Source: Anarhynchus alexandrinus
Taxonomy: Eukaryota > Chordata > Aves > Charadriiformes > Charadriidae
Length of the DNA: 64,000 bases
Assembly (NCBI GenBank): GCA_008711295.1
Contig: VUYV01000046.1
Span: 1,179,904-1,243,903, forward strand
Reading direction: 5' to 3'
Of this stretch, positions 36,306-49,498 are shown one piece after another. Below the pieces are notes generated by a model. The model saw nothing but the letters and a program-made list of their open reading frames with translations, was not told the origin of the DNA and did not search any database. Made by a program: the position numbers and the translations under genes. The stretch's first letter is position 1. Every line of letters starts with the position of its first letter.

Positions 36306-36948
36306 CCATGGGAACATCCATCTCTTGTATGATTGTCTTCATCTCCATTACTTTGGCATCATCATGCTTTGCTCTGGCACCTATGTGATTGTAAAAAATG
36401 CTTCTTTATAGATTTGGTTGTTATACTTGTTTGTCTTTGATTACCAGCTTGCAAGCTGATCAGTGTCATGAAGCTTCCATAACATTTATTATAATACAGA
36501 GTAAATCAATATCTGTGCAATGGAACAAGAATAGATGCATTATGGTTGTGAACTGTGGTGGCGTCTCTGATGTTGTTTAGTGTTTCTGGAGTCTGGCCTT
36601 TCAGAAGGTTGGGATGAAGCTGACTGACAAGAATATAAAAGATGTAAAAGAGCTGGTTCGTGTAATTTTTCTTTACCTGGACTCCGAGGTAAAGAGACCT
36701 GTTTGCTGTTCACATCACTTTTTAACAGGGTAAACCCTAAATCTAAAGCCCTCTGTGTAAGCAGTTTCCTTTTTATTTATCTCAGACCTGGGGGGAATAC
36801 TCCATTTCCACCCCTTATTGATTAAAAATCTTCCACGTTTACATTGCTACAAAACTGCTCAAGACACAAGTGAGAGCAGTAATTTCTAATCGCCAAATAT
36901 CACAGTGTTAATGTACTTTGTTCTCCTGCCTTACAGATTAATGGTAAT

Positions 36949-37339
36949 GAGTTGGGGCTGTTCAGCCTGGAGAAGAGAAGGCTCCGGGGAGATCTTATTG
37001 CGGCCTTCCAAGGAGAGCTGGGGGCCTACAGGAGAGCTGGGGAAGGACTTTTTACTAGGGCATGTAGTGTTAGGACGAGGGGGAATGGCTTCAAACTGGA
37101 AGAGGGCAGGTTTAGATTGAACATTAGGAAGAAGTTTTTCACTTTGAGGGTGGTGAGGCACTGGCACAGGTTGCCCAGAGAGGTTGTTGAGGCCCCATCC
37201 CTGGAGGTGTTCAAGGCCAGGCTGGACGTGGCCTTGGGCAACCTGGTCTAGTGGGAGGTGTCCCTGCCTATGGCAGGGGGGTTGGAACTCGATGATCTTC
37301 AAGGTCCTTTCCAACCTAAACCATTCTATGATTCTATGA
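36949..37339 (+). mobile_element. CR1 3' end with ORF2 C-terminus
   Basis: A plus-oriented copy from GAGTTGGGGCTGTTCAGCCT to two ATTCTATG octamers at 37339. The frame 36952-37251 reads [20 protein letters not shown], then (after a small local rearrangement at 37010-37035, where GGAGAGCTGGGG occurs twice) [31 protein letters not shown] and [13 protein letters not shown], ending at a TAG. It belongs to the same subfamily as 14368 and 26435. Confidence 0.95.
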
Positions 37340-40300
37340 AATGAAAATGCATTGGCACACTTAAGTACCAGCGTGGAGAGAGCTGACTGCTATTTAATTT
37401 AGCTGGAGTTACCTTATCAGATCTAATAATAAGAAGCAAATACCTGGTTTCACTCGGTTACCTAGAAAGGAACTTTATGCCCCTTTTCAAATCTTGCTCA
37501 TGGCTCTGCTTTTCACATAGTTGCATCTGCTGACTTGTGGTTTTTCTGCTTCTGATTACTTGGGACCCTGGAAACCAGTTCACCAAAGACGGCCAGCCTG
37601 TGCCTGTGCATCACCATCATGAGGTTTTTACAGCCTTACTGAAAGGACTGTGTTGGGATTGTTGAAAAACACGCTCTTTTGTTCCCTTTGGTGCAGTTAC
37701 CTGTATTGCATCCATCATGATATCTCATGTTATAAACACCAGTGGTGTTCTTGCCATGTTCCCAAGAAAAAATTGGAGTAAGGGAATAGAGGAACTATTT
37801 AAGTGACTAATTCATGAACATGATATATTTTTGTTAGCAAAGGCAAAACTGTAAAAGTTCACCTATATTTGGAATGTGAGGACGTAGCTAGTGACATCTA
37901 GCATTTTCTTCAGCCTTGGATCAGTCCTTTGACTCTTGAGCAATTTTCTCCTGGCACTGTTGTATCTGAGGAATGGATTTCTTACCCCCAAAGTGGTGGT
38001 ATTAGTGATACTTTGGGGGTCTTGACTGCAAGTCACGTGGAGGCATTAAGAACTGTAGGGCTGTGTGGTGTAACTGCTGTAGAATTGGCTTTGTGAGATC
38101 TTTACTATTGGTGACGCTGTGTGAGAAGATGGTAACACAGGTTGACTTTTAGATCCCTTTTAGAACCCGGGTTGATCATGAAGCAGTAACTTTTAGGGGA
38201 AAGCAGAATTGATGCATTAAATATGGCATTATGGATTCTTAGCATGGAAAGCCATAAGGCTGTTTTTCCAGGAATGTTTTTCAGAGCAGAGTCAGTTTCT
38301 CATCTCCAGTGTCCTTCATATCATGTACTTTTATTAGATATTCAAATAACGTGGGGAAGGATATCCCTACCCTGCTAATTCGGTCTCCAGTTTTTCAAAC
38401 GCTTTCTTTTATCCTTATATTTATTCATGTGAGTTGTTCATTTGACTAGTCTGGTTGCAGAATAAGAGATGCATAAATAGTGCATTTTGAGTTTATTACA
38501 CAAAGTTAAGGAAGATAAGGGAAAGTATGCATATGCCATTGCAAGCCCATTTATTTCACGGTGTACTATACTGAACGCAACAGCATGTTCTACAATGAAA
38601 TTTATCCTTGTGCTGCTGGTGGTACAGAGGAGTGACTAAAATAGATTTGTTATAACATAATAAACCATATTAATACTGAATAAAATAGCATGGGGATCTT
38701 GTTATAGATACTGTGGCTGCATTATAACCCAGGGCAATATCTGAGTAAGTAACATTTATTATTAAGTGTAATTTTTATGCTGCTTTGAGAGTGACAAACA
38801 TTTGACATGTTCAGTTAATAGGTTTAATTAAAATTCAAGATTAATTATGAAGATGAGTAACTCTCCTTCATTACCTTGTAGGAACAAAAGATACTTACGT
38901 TTTGAGAAAGAAAAGATGATTAACCCAGTAACATGTATCAGAAGAATTGCAAATACTCCCTTTACAGGATCATAAATATTAAATTCTGCCTCCCCCAGCA
39001 AAGAGGCAATGAGATTCAAAGCAAATTGGGTTTGCAGAACTGCTGGGTTTCAAAAAAAGTGATTTTAAAATAACGTAAGTGCACTTGTCAAAGAGGTGAA
39101 CTGTTGCTTCAGACAGATCAGAGATGATTAGAGCAGGGGAAGGTGTTGGAGTCTTACTCTAAATTTGAACAGGTTATTGAAGTATAACTCAGATGTAAAA
39201 CATTGGATGTGGCATTGGTTCCCTGGGTTTAAGTTTTGAATAATCATCCGATGATCATGTAAAAAACTTGAAAGAGAATAGACAACTATCCTCATTTCTT
39301 CCACCGTTTCCAAGAAAGTGGCAACACCAACTGATGCATTGTGATACATTATATTTATAGGTCAATTTAGCAGCTTTTTCTATTAAATTTTGTCAGGCAC
39401 TGTGATTTATATGATATTTGTTCAGCATGCCTGTAGCAGATATGACTGGTAATTTGAAAAATGAAATGTGTTAACCTCTGAGTTAAGCTAATGATAAAGC
39501 TGAATTAGGCTAATAACAGTTTAAAACAGCCATATGTTTCCTTTCAACTTTGTAGACTTTCAATCTTAGATAGGCTTTAGCCTCGTTTAAAAATACAGAA
39601 CAGTATTTCTTTGTAAGTACAGCATGTTGTTCTGAAGGGTCACCTCCAGGTCTTCGACTTACAAGTAGGAGAAAAAGGATTTTGTTTTTAATATGTTCTG
39701 AAATTTCAGTTTCTGAAAGATGTCTCCTTCTCATATTTTCTGTGTCAGTCATTGCTATTTAGCTTAGATTTTTAATCAATTGCCAGATCTCATCACTGGT
39801 TTAAAACAAGTAGTATGGTCGTTTCATCTCTGGAGCCTTTTTTGTTGGGGCCTTTGAATTAGCTCAAAATAAGCTATAAACACTGCAACTCTCGTACCAT
39901 TTTATGCATTTGATGTGAAAACAAGGCATGGCTGTACCCGTCATACAAAGAAACTCTTGAAACTCATCTGATAAGAGTGTGTTTTGTCCAAGGTTCTACA
40001 CCTTGCTATCAAATTCAGCTTTCCAAAGCTGCCCTCTCTTCAGTGACGTCTTAGCTGGTTGGTGTGTCCCATCTTCTAGTGTGCGCTGCAGTCAAACTAT
40101 TCTGAACGTTAAATACTGTTGAGTGCCTTTTTAAAGAAGGGAGTACTATTTTTTTTTCTCATAAATAATGGAATTCAGTTTTTAGGAGTGACGTTTGTGT
40201 CACTGTCATGCCTTGAAGGTCACAGCTTGTTTAACGATGTCTCATCATTGCTATTCTTTTTGTCTCAGCATTCCCACTTGTGTGTCCCACTGGTTTACAC

Positions 40301-43300
40301 ACGAATTCCTAGGGAGACGCGGATTAGGGAGTTCATTCAGACCTTGCTTCATCCATGACAGTAAAAGTTTATGCCTGGCAATATGGAACCCTTAGTGGAG
40401 CTACTAGACTGGGAGAGAGCGAGGTGAAGATCTGAAATGGGCTCTTTACTCTACAGGTTGAGAAATCCCCATTTCAATTAGGAAGGCTGTCCCTGCTGGT
40501 GACTCCTTGAGCTGCTGCACAAGGACCCAGGTGTAGAAGTCAAGCTTTTTGTGTCACTCCAAATAAGCAGTAATGACTAGAAAAAAACAGAAAATTTAGA
40601 AAATCCCTCCCCTTCTTCTCTTTCCAGTAATGGATTTGTATACGAAATTAGTCGTCTTCTCATTCTCTTGATTAACAGCCAATTTATGTTTTTATCCCCA
40701 GTAGTTCTGCGGGCAAATTTTTATACGCAGACCTGGATGATCTTGCTATGTTCAGCGTGGTTACCAGCACCCAGAGTCTAAAGCGTGTGCTCATGAAGAT
40801 TGGCTGTGATATCTGGTATAGAGGCCACAGAACGTAATTAAGTTCCCACAGAAAAAAAAAATTGCCTCCGTTAGCTGACTCATCTAACGCCTAGAGGTAA
40901 CCCTTAAAATCATACATATTTGCGCTGTGTAAATGGTGCTTGTCAAAATGCTTCTGTCAAGGGGATGTGGGTTTTTTCTGTGGACAAGATTACTGTTTGG
41001 GCGCATTAGCAGAGAGCTGTGCTTTGCCATAGGCAGTGCAATAAACTTCCAGATCTTGACTGTCACAGCAGAGGTACCGATCGAGGGTGAATTTAGATTG
41101 CTTTGCAACACATGGCCGTGAGACCAGATTGGAAGAGCCCAGGAAAATCTTTCGAGTGGAGCGTATCAGTCACCCCACGCATCCAAATATACGCGCGTCT
41201 CACACGAAAATGTCCTGTAATGTTAAGCAGTGACTACAACATATCTCTTGGGTAAACCATTGCCTGGTGGCACGGGGTAGATTTGAATAAAATAAAGATT
41301 ATCTACAGCACAAATAAAACCAAAATGGAAATCCCTTTGTTGGAGACAGCTGTGCTGCAAGTTCTTTAGATACCTTTTGTGTCATTGTCCCCACTTCTTT
41401 TTGATGCACATCATTTACGTCAGGGGCTGATGGTCCCTCGGTGTCCTGGATCTGCTCAGGCTACTTCGAATGGTTTCACAGCTTTTTGCCAGCAACGATT
41501 TGGAAATGTGCTCAGTGTTGGTGACTCTGCACCAGGATCCTTCAGCCAAAATGGAAAATCTGATGGGTCTACTCTCTTAGGCCAAAAAACCTTTCTATTG
41601 TTTTCTTGAAAAACAGAGGTCCAAGCCCCGCATCCTGGCAAGACACCAGTTTAAGAAAATATAGACTGCCGACCTATACAGGATCACCTTATTAGCTTCA
41701 TTGAACCCTTCCCAATCCGGATGGTGAAAACGTTCTTATAGAAGGTTCAGCACTTTCTGGAACCTTGGTAGAAGCTGCCTTCTCAGTGTCTTTCAATACA
41801 AAGCCAATCTTGTGGCTCATGGGATCGTTATTGCTGTTATTCTGTTTTACTTTAGGATCTGAGGAAGAGCTTTAGATGCCTGTGTCAACTACTTGCGGTA
41901 GTTGGTCTAACAACAGTAATTACCTTTTCTAAAATACTTGCCCACATCAAAAAAATTATTTACCTTTAATGTTGAGAGAGGCGCAGCTTTGTTGGAAGCT
42001 GTCACCTGATGCTGGAAGTTCAGTGGGAGAAAAAATAAAAAAGAAAAATATGGAGTTCTTCATCTGCAGATGTGTAATTTACTACATTTTGGGGAAGAAA
42101 CAGAAAACTTTAATGTGTAGATGATTGTAGACTGAATAGGAGAGATTGCAAGGTCATGTGATTAGAGACAAGTGTTTGCGTGGGATGACAAATGATAGCT
42201 TTTATGCATTGTTTTACTGTCGGTATTTTTTGTGTTAGGTAACACAGTTAAACCTTGAGCATGTTTGGATCTTTTTCGAAGTGCCTTGAAGCACAGAGCT
42301 AAGCCGCATTTCAGACTTTGCAACGCGTGGTCCAGAAAGTTGGCTACTATGACAGATGGCGTTGAGATACGCTTTTAGCTTTGAGGACTTCTTAGAACGT
42401 AGTGAGAAGAAAGTTTTCGGAGGGAATGAGCTCATCCCTTTTACATTGGAAAAGTTCGTAGTCTAGCAGCAAATAAAAAAACCTATTGGTCTGTGCGTTT
42501 CAATCCCTCAAAAGGGGGGTCTACAGGGACCTCTTCCGTATTTATTCTTCATTTTTCCTTGGAAGACACTGGAAAATAAAAGTTTTTATCCAATTTGGGT
42601 TATGGTAGATTTTTCTTAGAAAGATTTTATGTACTTCCCCAGGAAGGTTTGGCCCACAAAAAGTCAGATCATACCTCCCTTAAAACTGTTAGTTAGTAGG
42701 GACATATGAGACGATCACAACTTCTCATACTTAGGCAGGCATGGGAAGGCACGTTGAGAAGAAAGTGGGTTTTAATTTATTTTCTAGTGTGATTGATCTG
42801 AATTTTTCAGAACTGGGATGCCCTTCTGCCGCTTTTGTTCTCTGTCTGGTGCCTACTTATAAATAAAAAGCCATTTTCTACATTTTCCTGCTGAACTTCT
42901 CAGTCATATTCCCCTATGTATGAGCCGGTGGGATGTCACATCTCAGAAAGTCTCAGCCTCCTGTATTTCTACCCAGCAGGTCTAAGACCTTTATACCAAT
43001 CAGAAATAGATGCCCATAAGTTACACTGAAAAAGAAATGTTCTCATAGAGCACTTACATATTTCTCTTCTCTTCAGCTTTTTGGGGTGTAGAAAGAGTAA
43101 CCATACCAAAACTTGTTTTAGGTGAGACCAGAGGTCCCACCCTAAGCCAGTATGCTTTTTCTGACAGTGGCCAGTAGCATGAGTCTTTTTAGGGAATAAA
43201 ATGTCAAGTCTAAAATAACACTTTCCCAAATGTGTGCCCTTCTAGTTTTGGAAAACCGCATCCTAGGCACTTTTTGAGCCAGAGGTTGTATCCACAGCTT

Positions 43301-45579
43301 TGTGTTTATTAGGTCACGCTGAACTTTCTTTGATGGATTTATCTAATTAGTCTTTGAAACCACTTGTACTTTCAGTGCCTATATCACAGTGAGTAATTTT
43401 TTATGCATGTTTTATAGCAGCTTAAAGGACCTCCTACGATTACCTACAGGGTTTTTTTTTTGTCTGCCATAAATCCTTTTCTAAGTCCATAAATCCAATT
43501 AGTATCGCTTTTAGTCTATCTGTTGACATTTTGGTAAACATCTCTGCATCAACATTTTTATCAACAGGTCTATATAACAAGCCATTATTCCAGTTTCTAA
43601 GTACAACTGTCCTTTCTTAATTGTGGGAGAAGGAAATATTTTTACTTTGCCAGATTTTATAGAAGAAACCTACTAATAAAGATTTAAAGCTCTTTTTAAA
43701 GCATGTAAAATTCAGATATGAACTCCTATATAATTGGATTACCCAGCCTCATCCTCTCATCTTTTTCTTACTGAAGCTGGTGTCAATCCATAGGACGGTT
43801 GGTTGCCTTTTGTGTAAAGATGTATCTGTTCCACATAATCCTTTAGAAAACACATCCAAAAACTTTTACTGTTTATTCTGAACTAGTTATCAGATATTTC
43901 TTGCTGTTCCTAATGAACTGACTAACCTCATTGTCCCTTTTTTCCTTAAGCTTAGCATCCTATTATTTTCTCTACATTGTTTTCTGCTGTTAAAGAGACG
44001 TGGTTTCTCTCTTGGTTCTCTATTTTCTTTAAAAAGTTTTAGACCACTTGTGCTTAAATTCCAGGGCTAATGAGATTTTTATCAGAGAGCATTCAGTCCT
44101 TGGTTTTTAGGATTGCAAGCTGTATCAATTAAGGGTGCTTTCCATCACAGCCATGCTGGTATCCAGTTGTGGCTTTTATATGTTTTTTCTTTATCTTTTT
44201 CTCTTGGTTCTGAAAAACCTGTTCATAATTTTTAAGGGGCACCAAATAAAGGTGTGCTGAATCTCTAGGAGTATTACTTGTTTTTTTTTATTTCCAGCCT
44301 CTTCACCCTAAATTGGTGGGTGATCTTGTGTCTACAACATTCGGTGTATTTCTTACCAGCCGGAAGGGAATCAAGGGCTTGCTTTAATATTTAATAGGAT
44401 CTCTCCTCTGGAAGCCTTATAACTGTATGTTATTCTTTCATGCTTTTCTTATCCTCCATGTTCTCTGTAGGGCTCCTCTTTAAAAAAAAAAAAATTAAAA
44501 AATCTTTATTTTACTGCTCTTGTCTTAGTTGGAGCTTTTAAAATGCATTTAGCTTAGAGTCTATACTTCCAATTCCTCCTGTCTCCTTGATTCAGTTGTG
44601 GAGGTACGATTTCTGATCTCAGCTCGTCGGGGACCTCTCTCCTCGCAGAGACTGTTTTACGTCTCTTCTCTTCTGCATATTCTGTCTCCCACTCGAGCAA
44701 CCGTATTTGATTTGCCAAATTCCATGTGGTATCCTGAGCCGTGATCCTCCCTGGGAATTTCTTTTGGGAAATAGCACTTTTAATTGCTTAGATTTTGACA
44801 TCTACCCCTTCAAACTCTAGTGTCAAGCCGCGTCACTGCAGGCTTCTGGTCTCTTAGTGGTTCTTTTCTTTTTTATAATTTTTGCAAGTTTAGTGTAAAG
44901 GTGAATTCAGAAATGAAAAAAAATAACCTGTTTGGATGCTATTAACAGTTGGTGCTATTATGAAGGTTGTAAAAGATGAACACACCAGAGAGTGTGAGTC
45001 TTACAGATTTTAAAGTGCCTGAACTCGCTTTTAAATTGCCAAGCCATGTTGCCAATGTTCCTTAATATCGTTCCCAAATGCCAGAAGAGAAAGCCCAAAG
45101 GAAATATTAAAAGTTATCCAGGTAATGATTTCTGCAAAGCAGAAAAATAGGAAGAGTTTTTGGAAAGTGAAATTTGTTCTTGTTATAAAACACTAGTTTT
45201 AAGATTATAACATGTCAAGTGTTTCCACTTTTTAATATAAAACAATTTGTCTGGAAATTGTTGAGCTTTTCCTGTAATGAAAAGTCTTTTCATGGAAAAC
45301 CTTGGAGTAGGGGACACTACTCTGCAATTTCGACCATGGAAGACTGATGAAGGATAACAGAGCAGCAATAAGAACAAAAGTGAGGAGAAGATAAAGGCTG
45401 TGGCTTTGGTGGCTTAAAGAAGGAGCAAAGGGCCACAATAAGAAATGAAATCCAAGGTAGCAGGCAGGAATCACTGCAGAGCTCAGAACATGCACGTGAT
45501 CTTGTTAGACGTGACATGTTGGGTGGGAGGGGAGGACTCCATACAGTAAAAGCTTATGTACCTCAGGAGGAAGGGAAGG
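37340..45579. other. Unique non-coding stretch, 8.2 kb
   Basis: No gene, CR1, LTR or SINE is recognised. All frames are under 90 codons. The content is ordinary AT-rich DNA with short T and A runs (for example near 43449, 44281 and 44482). Confidence 0.5.
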
Positions 45580-45760
45580 GTGTTTCCAGACCATCAGACT
45601 AGGAAAATAATTTTAGCAGCTGTGATTTGAACAGGCTGGAAAGGAAGGAAGCGTGTGGGAGTTGGATCCCAGGTAGGAAGGAGTCACAGTAATTGAGGCA
45701 GGAGATGATCAGGGCAAGGATGAATGATTTAGCTGGGCTGGTAGGAAGAGTGTTTGATAT
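45580..45760 (+). repeat. Diverged fragment of an old amniote dispersed repeat
   Basis: The run AATTTTAGCAGCTGTGATTT, GAACAGGCTGGAAAGGAAG, GAGTCACAGTAATTGAGGCA, GGAGATGATCAGGGC and GATTTAGCTGGGCTGG follows, in order and spacing, a repeat I recall from turtle, crocodilian and other vertebrate genomes (pattern TTTTAGCAGC-GCATTTGAA, then TGCAGTAATC-AGGCGAGAGA, then TGATGAGAGCC, then TTTTAGCTGTG). I cannot name the family. Flanking sequence on both sides may also belong to it. A more complete piece that I believe is of the same element lies at 53010. Confidence 0.5.
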
Positions 45761-45784
45761 TCAGTAAATTGCAGAGCAGGGAAG

Positions 45785-46023
45785 CGATGTGACCTGCTGA
45801 GCATCCAGATGCCACGCTGAGGGCAAAGCGAGCAGCGGAGCGGACGGCGGTGTTGCAAAGGCTGCTGGAGCACGAGGTTGGGAGCGGTGCTCCCAGACGC
45901 GGAAAGAGGAGGTGTGGGAGGAGAAAGAATTCAACCGTTGCTAGTGTGTGATGTGCCCTCCTGGCTCTGAGTCGTGGGGGCTCTGCTGGGAGACCACGCG
46001 GCGAAGTTGTGTTGAATTTGCAC
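45785..46023. other. CpG-enriched segment beside the old repeat
   Basis: About seventeen CpGs in 239 bases, with GC-rich purine-biased plus-strand sequence. It may be a further part of the old repeat or an independent CpG cluster. The 152-codon minus-strand frame 45729-46187 starts at TTG and spans it, but the translation is unlike any family I know. Confidence 0.3.
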
Positions 46024-48974
46024 GTTAGCTTCATAGCAGTTGCTGTTAGCTCACGAGTGAGTGTGCTTTTAAGGCAAGGGAAGAAAAATGGAGGAGAGAA
46101 CTTATATACACAGACATTTTGCAGGTGGGAAAGTGAAATGAGAGAGATATTGAAAAAAGGCTCGGAGAGGAGGTTAAAGTTTACCAAAACTTATAATTAC
46201 ACTATCACCCCACACTGCAGCAAAGAAAGAAGCTTTTTAGTGACATCTAATACTATTTACGCCAGCAGGTTTTGGTTTTTTAACAAAGTAACCGTATGCT
46301 GTGTTTTCAGCTGGAGGGAAGTGACATATGGTGTTGTTTAATAATTGAATTTATTTTAGAGCATCATGTAACATAATTGCCCTGGAAGTACTGTACATAC
46401 TGCTTAGCTGCCTCTGAGAATGAAGAACAGTGCTCATTTCTTGCCTGCAACTGTGCCATTGTGCTGGTAGATAGCTGTGAACATCAACAAGTCAAATAAG
46501 TGATGTTAAATGATGGAAGTGATTCTGGAACCACTTATATCTGGGGAGGTGAGAGATTTTTCCCGGCTTTCACTCTGCTTTTCTTGTCAGCCATGAGGAG
46601 ACCAAGTTAAGGCACCTGATTGTCACCACCTGCAAAGGCAGTAAATATGTGCCCAAGCACTTTTTATTCTTGACTCCTCTTTGTTCATTAATACTTTTAT
46701 TGATGTTTACTCCACTTGTCCTTCCTGTATCTACAAATTTTTGAGAGTGAGTTTTTGGTTAGGCTCCTTTTGCCCTGGCATCCTCCTTTTAACAGGGCTG
46801 GCGACTGGGAGCACAGAGAAGGGCATTTGTAGAGCTGTCTTGGGCAGCACTTGTGGTGGCAGAAATGCTCTCCCAGCATGGTTCATGCCCACTGCTTTAT
46901 CTGTCATTAGAAGACCCTGTGCAATGGGTAGAATCTTCCGCTTTATTCCCAAAAGGAGTAAAATGTCTGAGAGCATTGGGACTCTTCCTAGTGTGGGTCC
47001 ATGGGCGATATTTTTTTGGTCCTGGAAAAAGAAACTTTTGTTCTTATTGGATTGTGCTAGTGTGTTATTTATGAATGTATTTTTAAAAATCTTCGTTCTG
47101 TCTCTTCGTAAGATTGAATGTGAGCCAGAAACAGCAGGATTGATATTCTGCCTTGGTTAGATATAAATTTTTTATCATATTAGCAATTTTGTTGTCATAT
47201 TGGTTTTCACTTTCATTAGTACAAAACGTTCAGATGTTATTTTCCTTTTGAGTTATCTGAAATAAATTATAATGTAATAAATGCAAATAGCTGCATAAAA
47301 ACAACATTAGGACTGAGGGGAAAAAAATTAAGAAATAATTAATATAGAGGTAAAGAATTTAGTTTCTCTCCTTCTGCTCCCACAGCATCCCAAAATAGAC
47401 ATTCCCATTGCAGGCTTGGCTTCAGTTTTTCACCATGCAAGAAATTTCCCTGTGGAAGTGACCCCACTACGGTCCTTCCTCACACTGCTCTGAACCAAGG
47501 AGGGATGTTATGCAGTTTGTCAAACAGTTTCCCACCCTCTTGGATTTGTGCTTTATTTATTGTAGTATAGTATAGCATATCATAGTATTTATTGTATTGT
47601 ATTATCTATTTTTAATACTATTAACTGCAACAAACAACTCAATTGCTACCCTTCTACATCACGCTCAGGTCCATAGGTCCTTAAAAAGGTAAATCAGCTT
47701 TTTTAGGGACCATAGTGGAGCAAGTTATGTTGCTTCTACAGTTCAACTTTGGGTCTGTAGAGCCTCCTTTATTTCTCCTAGTGCTCCTGGCTGCTAGTTT
47801 TTCTTCATTCAGAGGGAAATTCCTAACTATATTTGAAACCGCTGAATAATTATTTCTGGATAACGATTTGGCTCCATAATGTGTTTTTCCAGTTCTGAAT
47901 TATATCTGCAACTGCACTTATTTGGGGGGAAGACAGTCCTTTTACTGAGCTCTCTCAGGAAAGTGTTTTTACCAGCAGATGTTTCAGGAAGGAAAGCCAG
48001 AAAAATCAAAGGCATCAGTCTCTGTGTCCATTATGAGCCCATTACCCCTGCGTTACAAGGGGTTATTTTAGCTTTTTGGCTGATAAAAGAGGCAAATAAG
48101 AGAACTAGAGTAGCTGGCTGCTGCCGAGGAATCACCCCTTCTGCCCGTCCCTTCCATTTTCTTCAAGAGAAAATGAGGACAATATGAAAGATGGTATCTA
48201 TATCTGTAAAGATTTCACCCGCAATTCTTCTAGGCATGGCTGGCGGTCAGTAACACACCGTACGCGTTGTCAGTCTTAGAGAGTGGAATAACTAGGAACT
48301 AGGAAAGACACTACGGATGAGGCTATACTGCTTTGGGGAGGATGAGAGTTTAACCACGTGTATGTGAGACTTGCCGTGGCTCTCATCTGCCTGGTCGATT
48401 TTATTTGTTTATACAAATTTAGTGTTTGAGGCTGTCACAGCTCCTTTAGGAAGTTGAATCTCCAGCATCTTCCAGGAGATATTCATATGTGACCTCTTGG
48501 AAAGGGAAGACCATAAACTTAATCTCCAGACTCCCTGGCGGGGAGATTCGTGGCCAAACACAAAGGACTGGAGTTTCGGTAGGAGAAATGAATTAAATTA
48601 TATGTCCTGGAAAGTACAAGAGGTCAGAGAAGAAGAAGATATAACGTTACCTGTTGGTTGTAATGTCTATGAATCAGGGACAAACTCTCAAAGGAAACAT
48701 TCATAAATCTGAACTAGTTACCCCGCTCGATTTATTTTAAGCCAAACTGACGGGGTGATGGTTGGCCTCTTTGCATCACGAGCAGCAGCAAGGTCCCTTC
48801 TCTCCATTTGATATAGGAACCTGAAATCTCAGATTTTCTTTGCAGAAATTATAACTGTTTCTGCCTGATGTTTTCCGACTGATCTGCATGGCTGCATAAA
48901 AGCCATGAAAGAGGAAGCAAGGTGCTTAGAATTTCTTAATTCTTCACCTATGTAGAGCTTGCATGGCAGGTTAA
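46024..48974. other. Unique non-coding stretch
   Basis: The longest open frame of the window (46681-47160, 159 codons) lies here but starts at TTG and has no recognisable domain. The segment 47160-47350 is very AT-rich and contains an ATGCAAAT octamer at 47281-47288. A small AGTATAGTATAGCATATCAT repeat is near 47570. Confidence 0.5.
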
Positions 48975-49417
48975 CATAGAATCATAGAATCACAGAATGT
49001 TTTAGGTTGGAAAGGACCTTGAACATCATCGAGTTCCAACCCCCCTGCCATGGGCAGGGACACCTCCCACCAGACCAGGTTGCTCAAAGCCCCATCCAGC
49101 CTGGCCTTGAACACCTCCAGGGATGGGGCCTCAACAACTTTCTTGGGCAACCTGGGCCAGTGCCTCACCACCCTCAGAGTAAAGAATTTCTTCCTAATAT
49201 CTAATCTAAATCTCCCATCTCCCAGTTTGAACCCATAACCCCTCATCCTATCACTACAAGCCCTAGTAAAAAGTCCCTCTCCAGCTTTTTTGTTGGCCCT
49301 GTTTAGATACTGGAAAGATGCTATAAGGTCTCCCCGGAGCCCTCTCTTCTCCAGGCTGAACCACCCCAACTCTCTCAGCCTGTCCTCATAGCAGAGGTGC
49401 TCCAGCCCTCTGATCAA
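48971..49417 (-). pseudogene. CR1 ORF2 C-terminal tail (148 codons, open)
   Basis: The minus-strand frame reads [58 protein letters not shown] and [20 protein letters not shown], and continues to the 3' terminus. This is the most complete ORF2 tail in the window and has no stop. The endonuclease, the RT core and all upstream parts are absent, so it is inert. The first methionine is internal to the original ORF2. Confidence 0.93.
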
Positions 49418-49498
49418 CTTTGTGGCCTCCTCTGGACCCGCTCCAACAGGTCCATGTCTTTGCTATGTTGGGGGCTCCAGAGCTGGACACAATCTGGA
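48975..49498 (-). mobile_element. CR1 LINE, longest copy in the window
   Basis: A minus-oriented copy starting with three octamers (CATAGAATCATAGAATCACA) and ending about GGGGCTCCAGAGCTGGACAC. It is the longest continuous CR1 here. It keeps an open ORF2 tail (see 48971-49417). It mixes variants of the other copies: CCATGGG as in 5581, but GGGCCTCAACAAC as in the 14368/26435/36949 group. Confidence 0.96.

Larger units (their letters stand above)
33597..36948. other. Unique non-coding stretch
   Basis: No gene is supported. The 132-codon frame at 35606-36004 begins at GTG and resembles nothing. Small features are TG-rich simple sequence at 33809-33835, a 23-base palindrome at 35526-35548, T/G-rich DNA at 36080-36120 and a T16 run at 36290-36305. 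Confidence 0.5.

Noticed and set aside
36931..37314. 127-codon minus-strand frame
   Set aside because: It is antisense to the CR1 copy at 36949.
45729..46187. 152-codon minus-strand frame
   Set aside because: It begins at TTG and spans the old repeat edge and a CpG-enriched purine-biased segment, which lengthens frames artificially. No family resemblance.
46681..47160. Longest open frame (159 codons, plus strand)
   Set aside because: It begins at TTG, has no recognisable domain or repeat of motifs, and a frame this long is plausible by chance in 64 kb. No promoter or splice evidence.
47281..47288. ATGCAAAT octamer sites (also at 18296, 28013 and 36211)
   Set aside because: A handful in 64 kb of AT-rich DNA is expected by chance.
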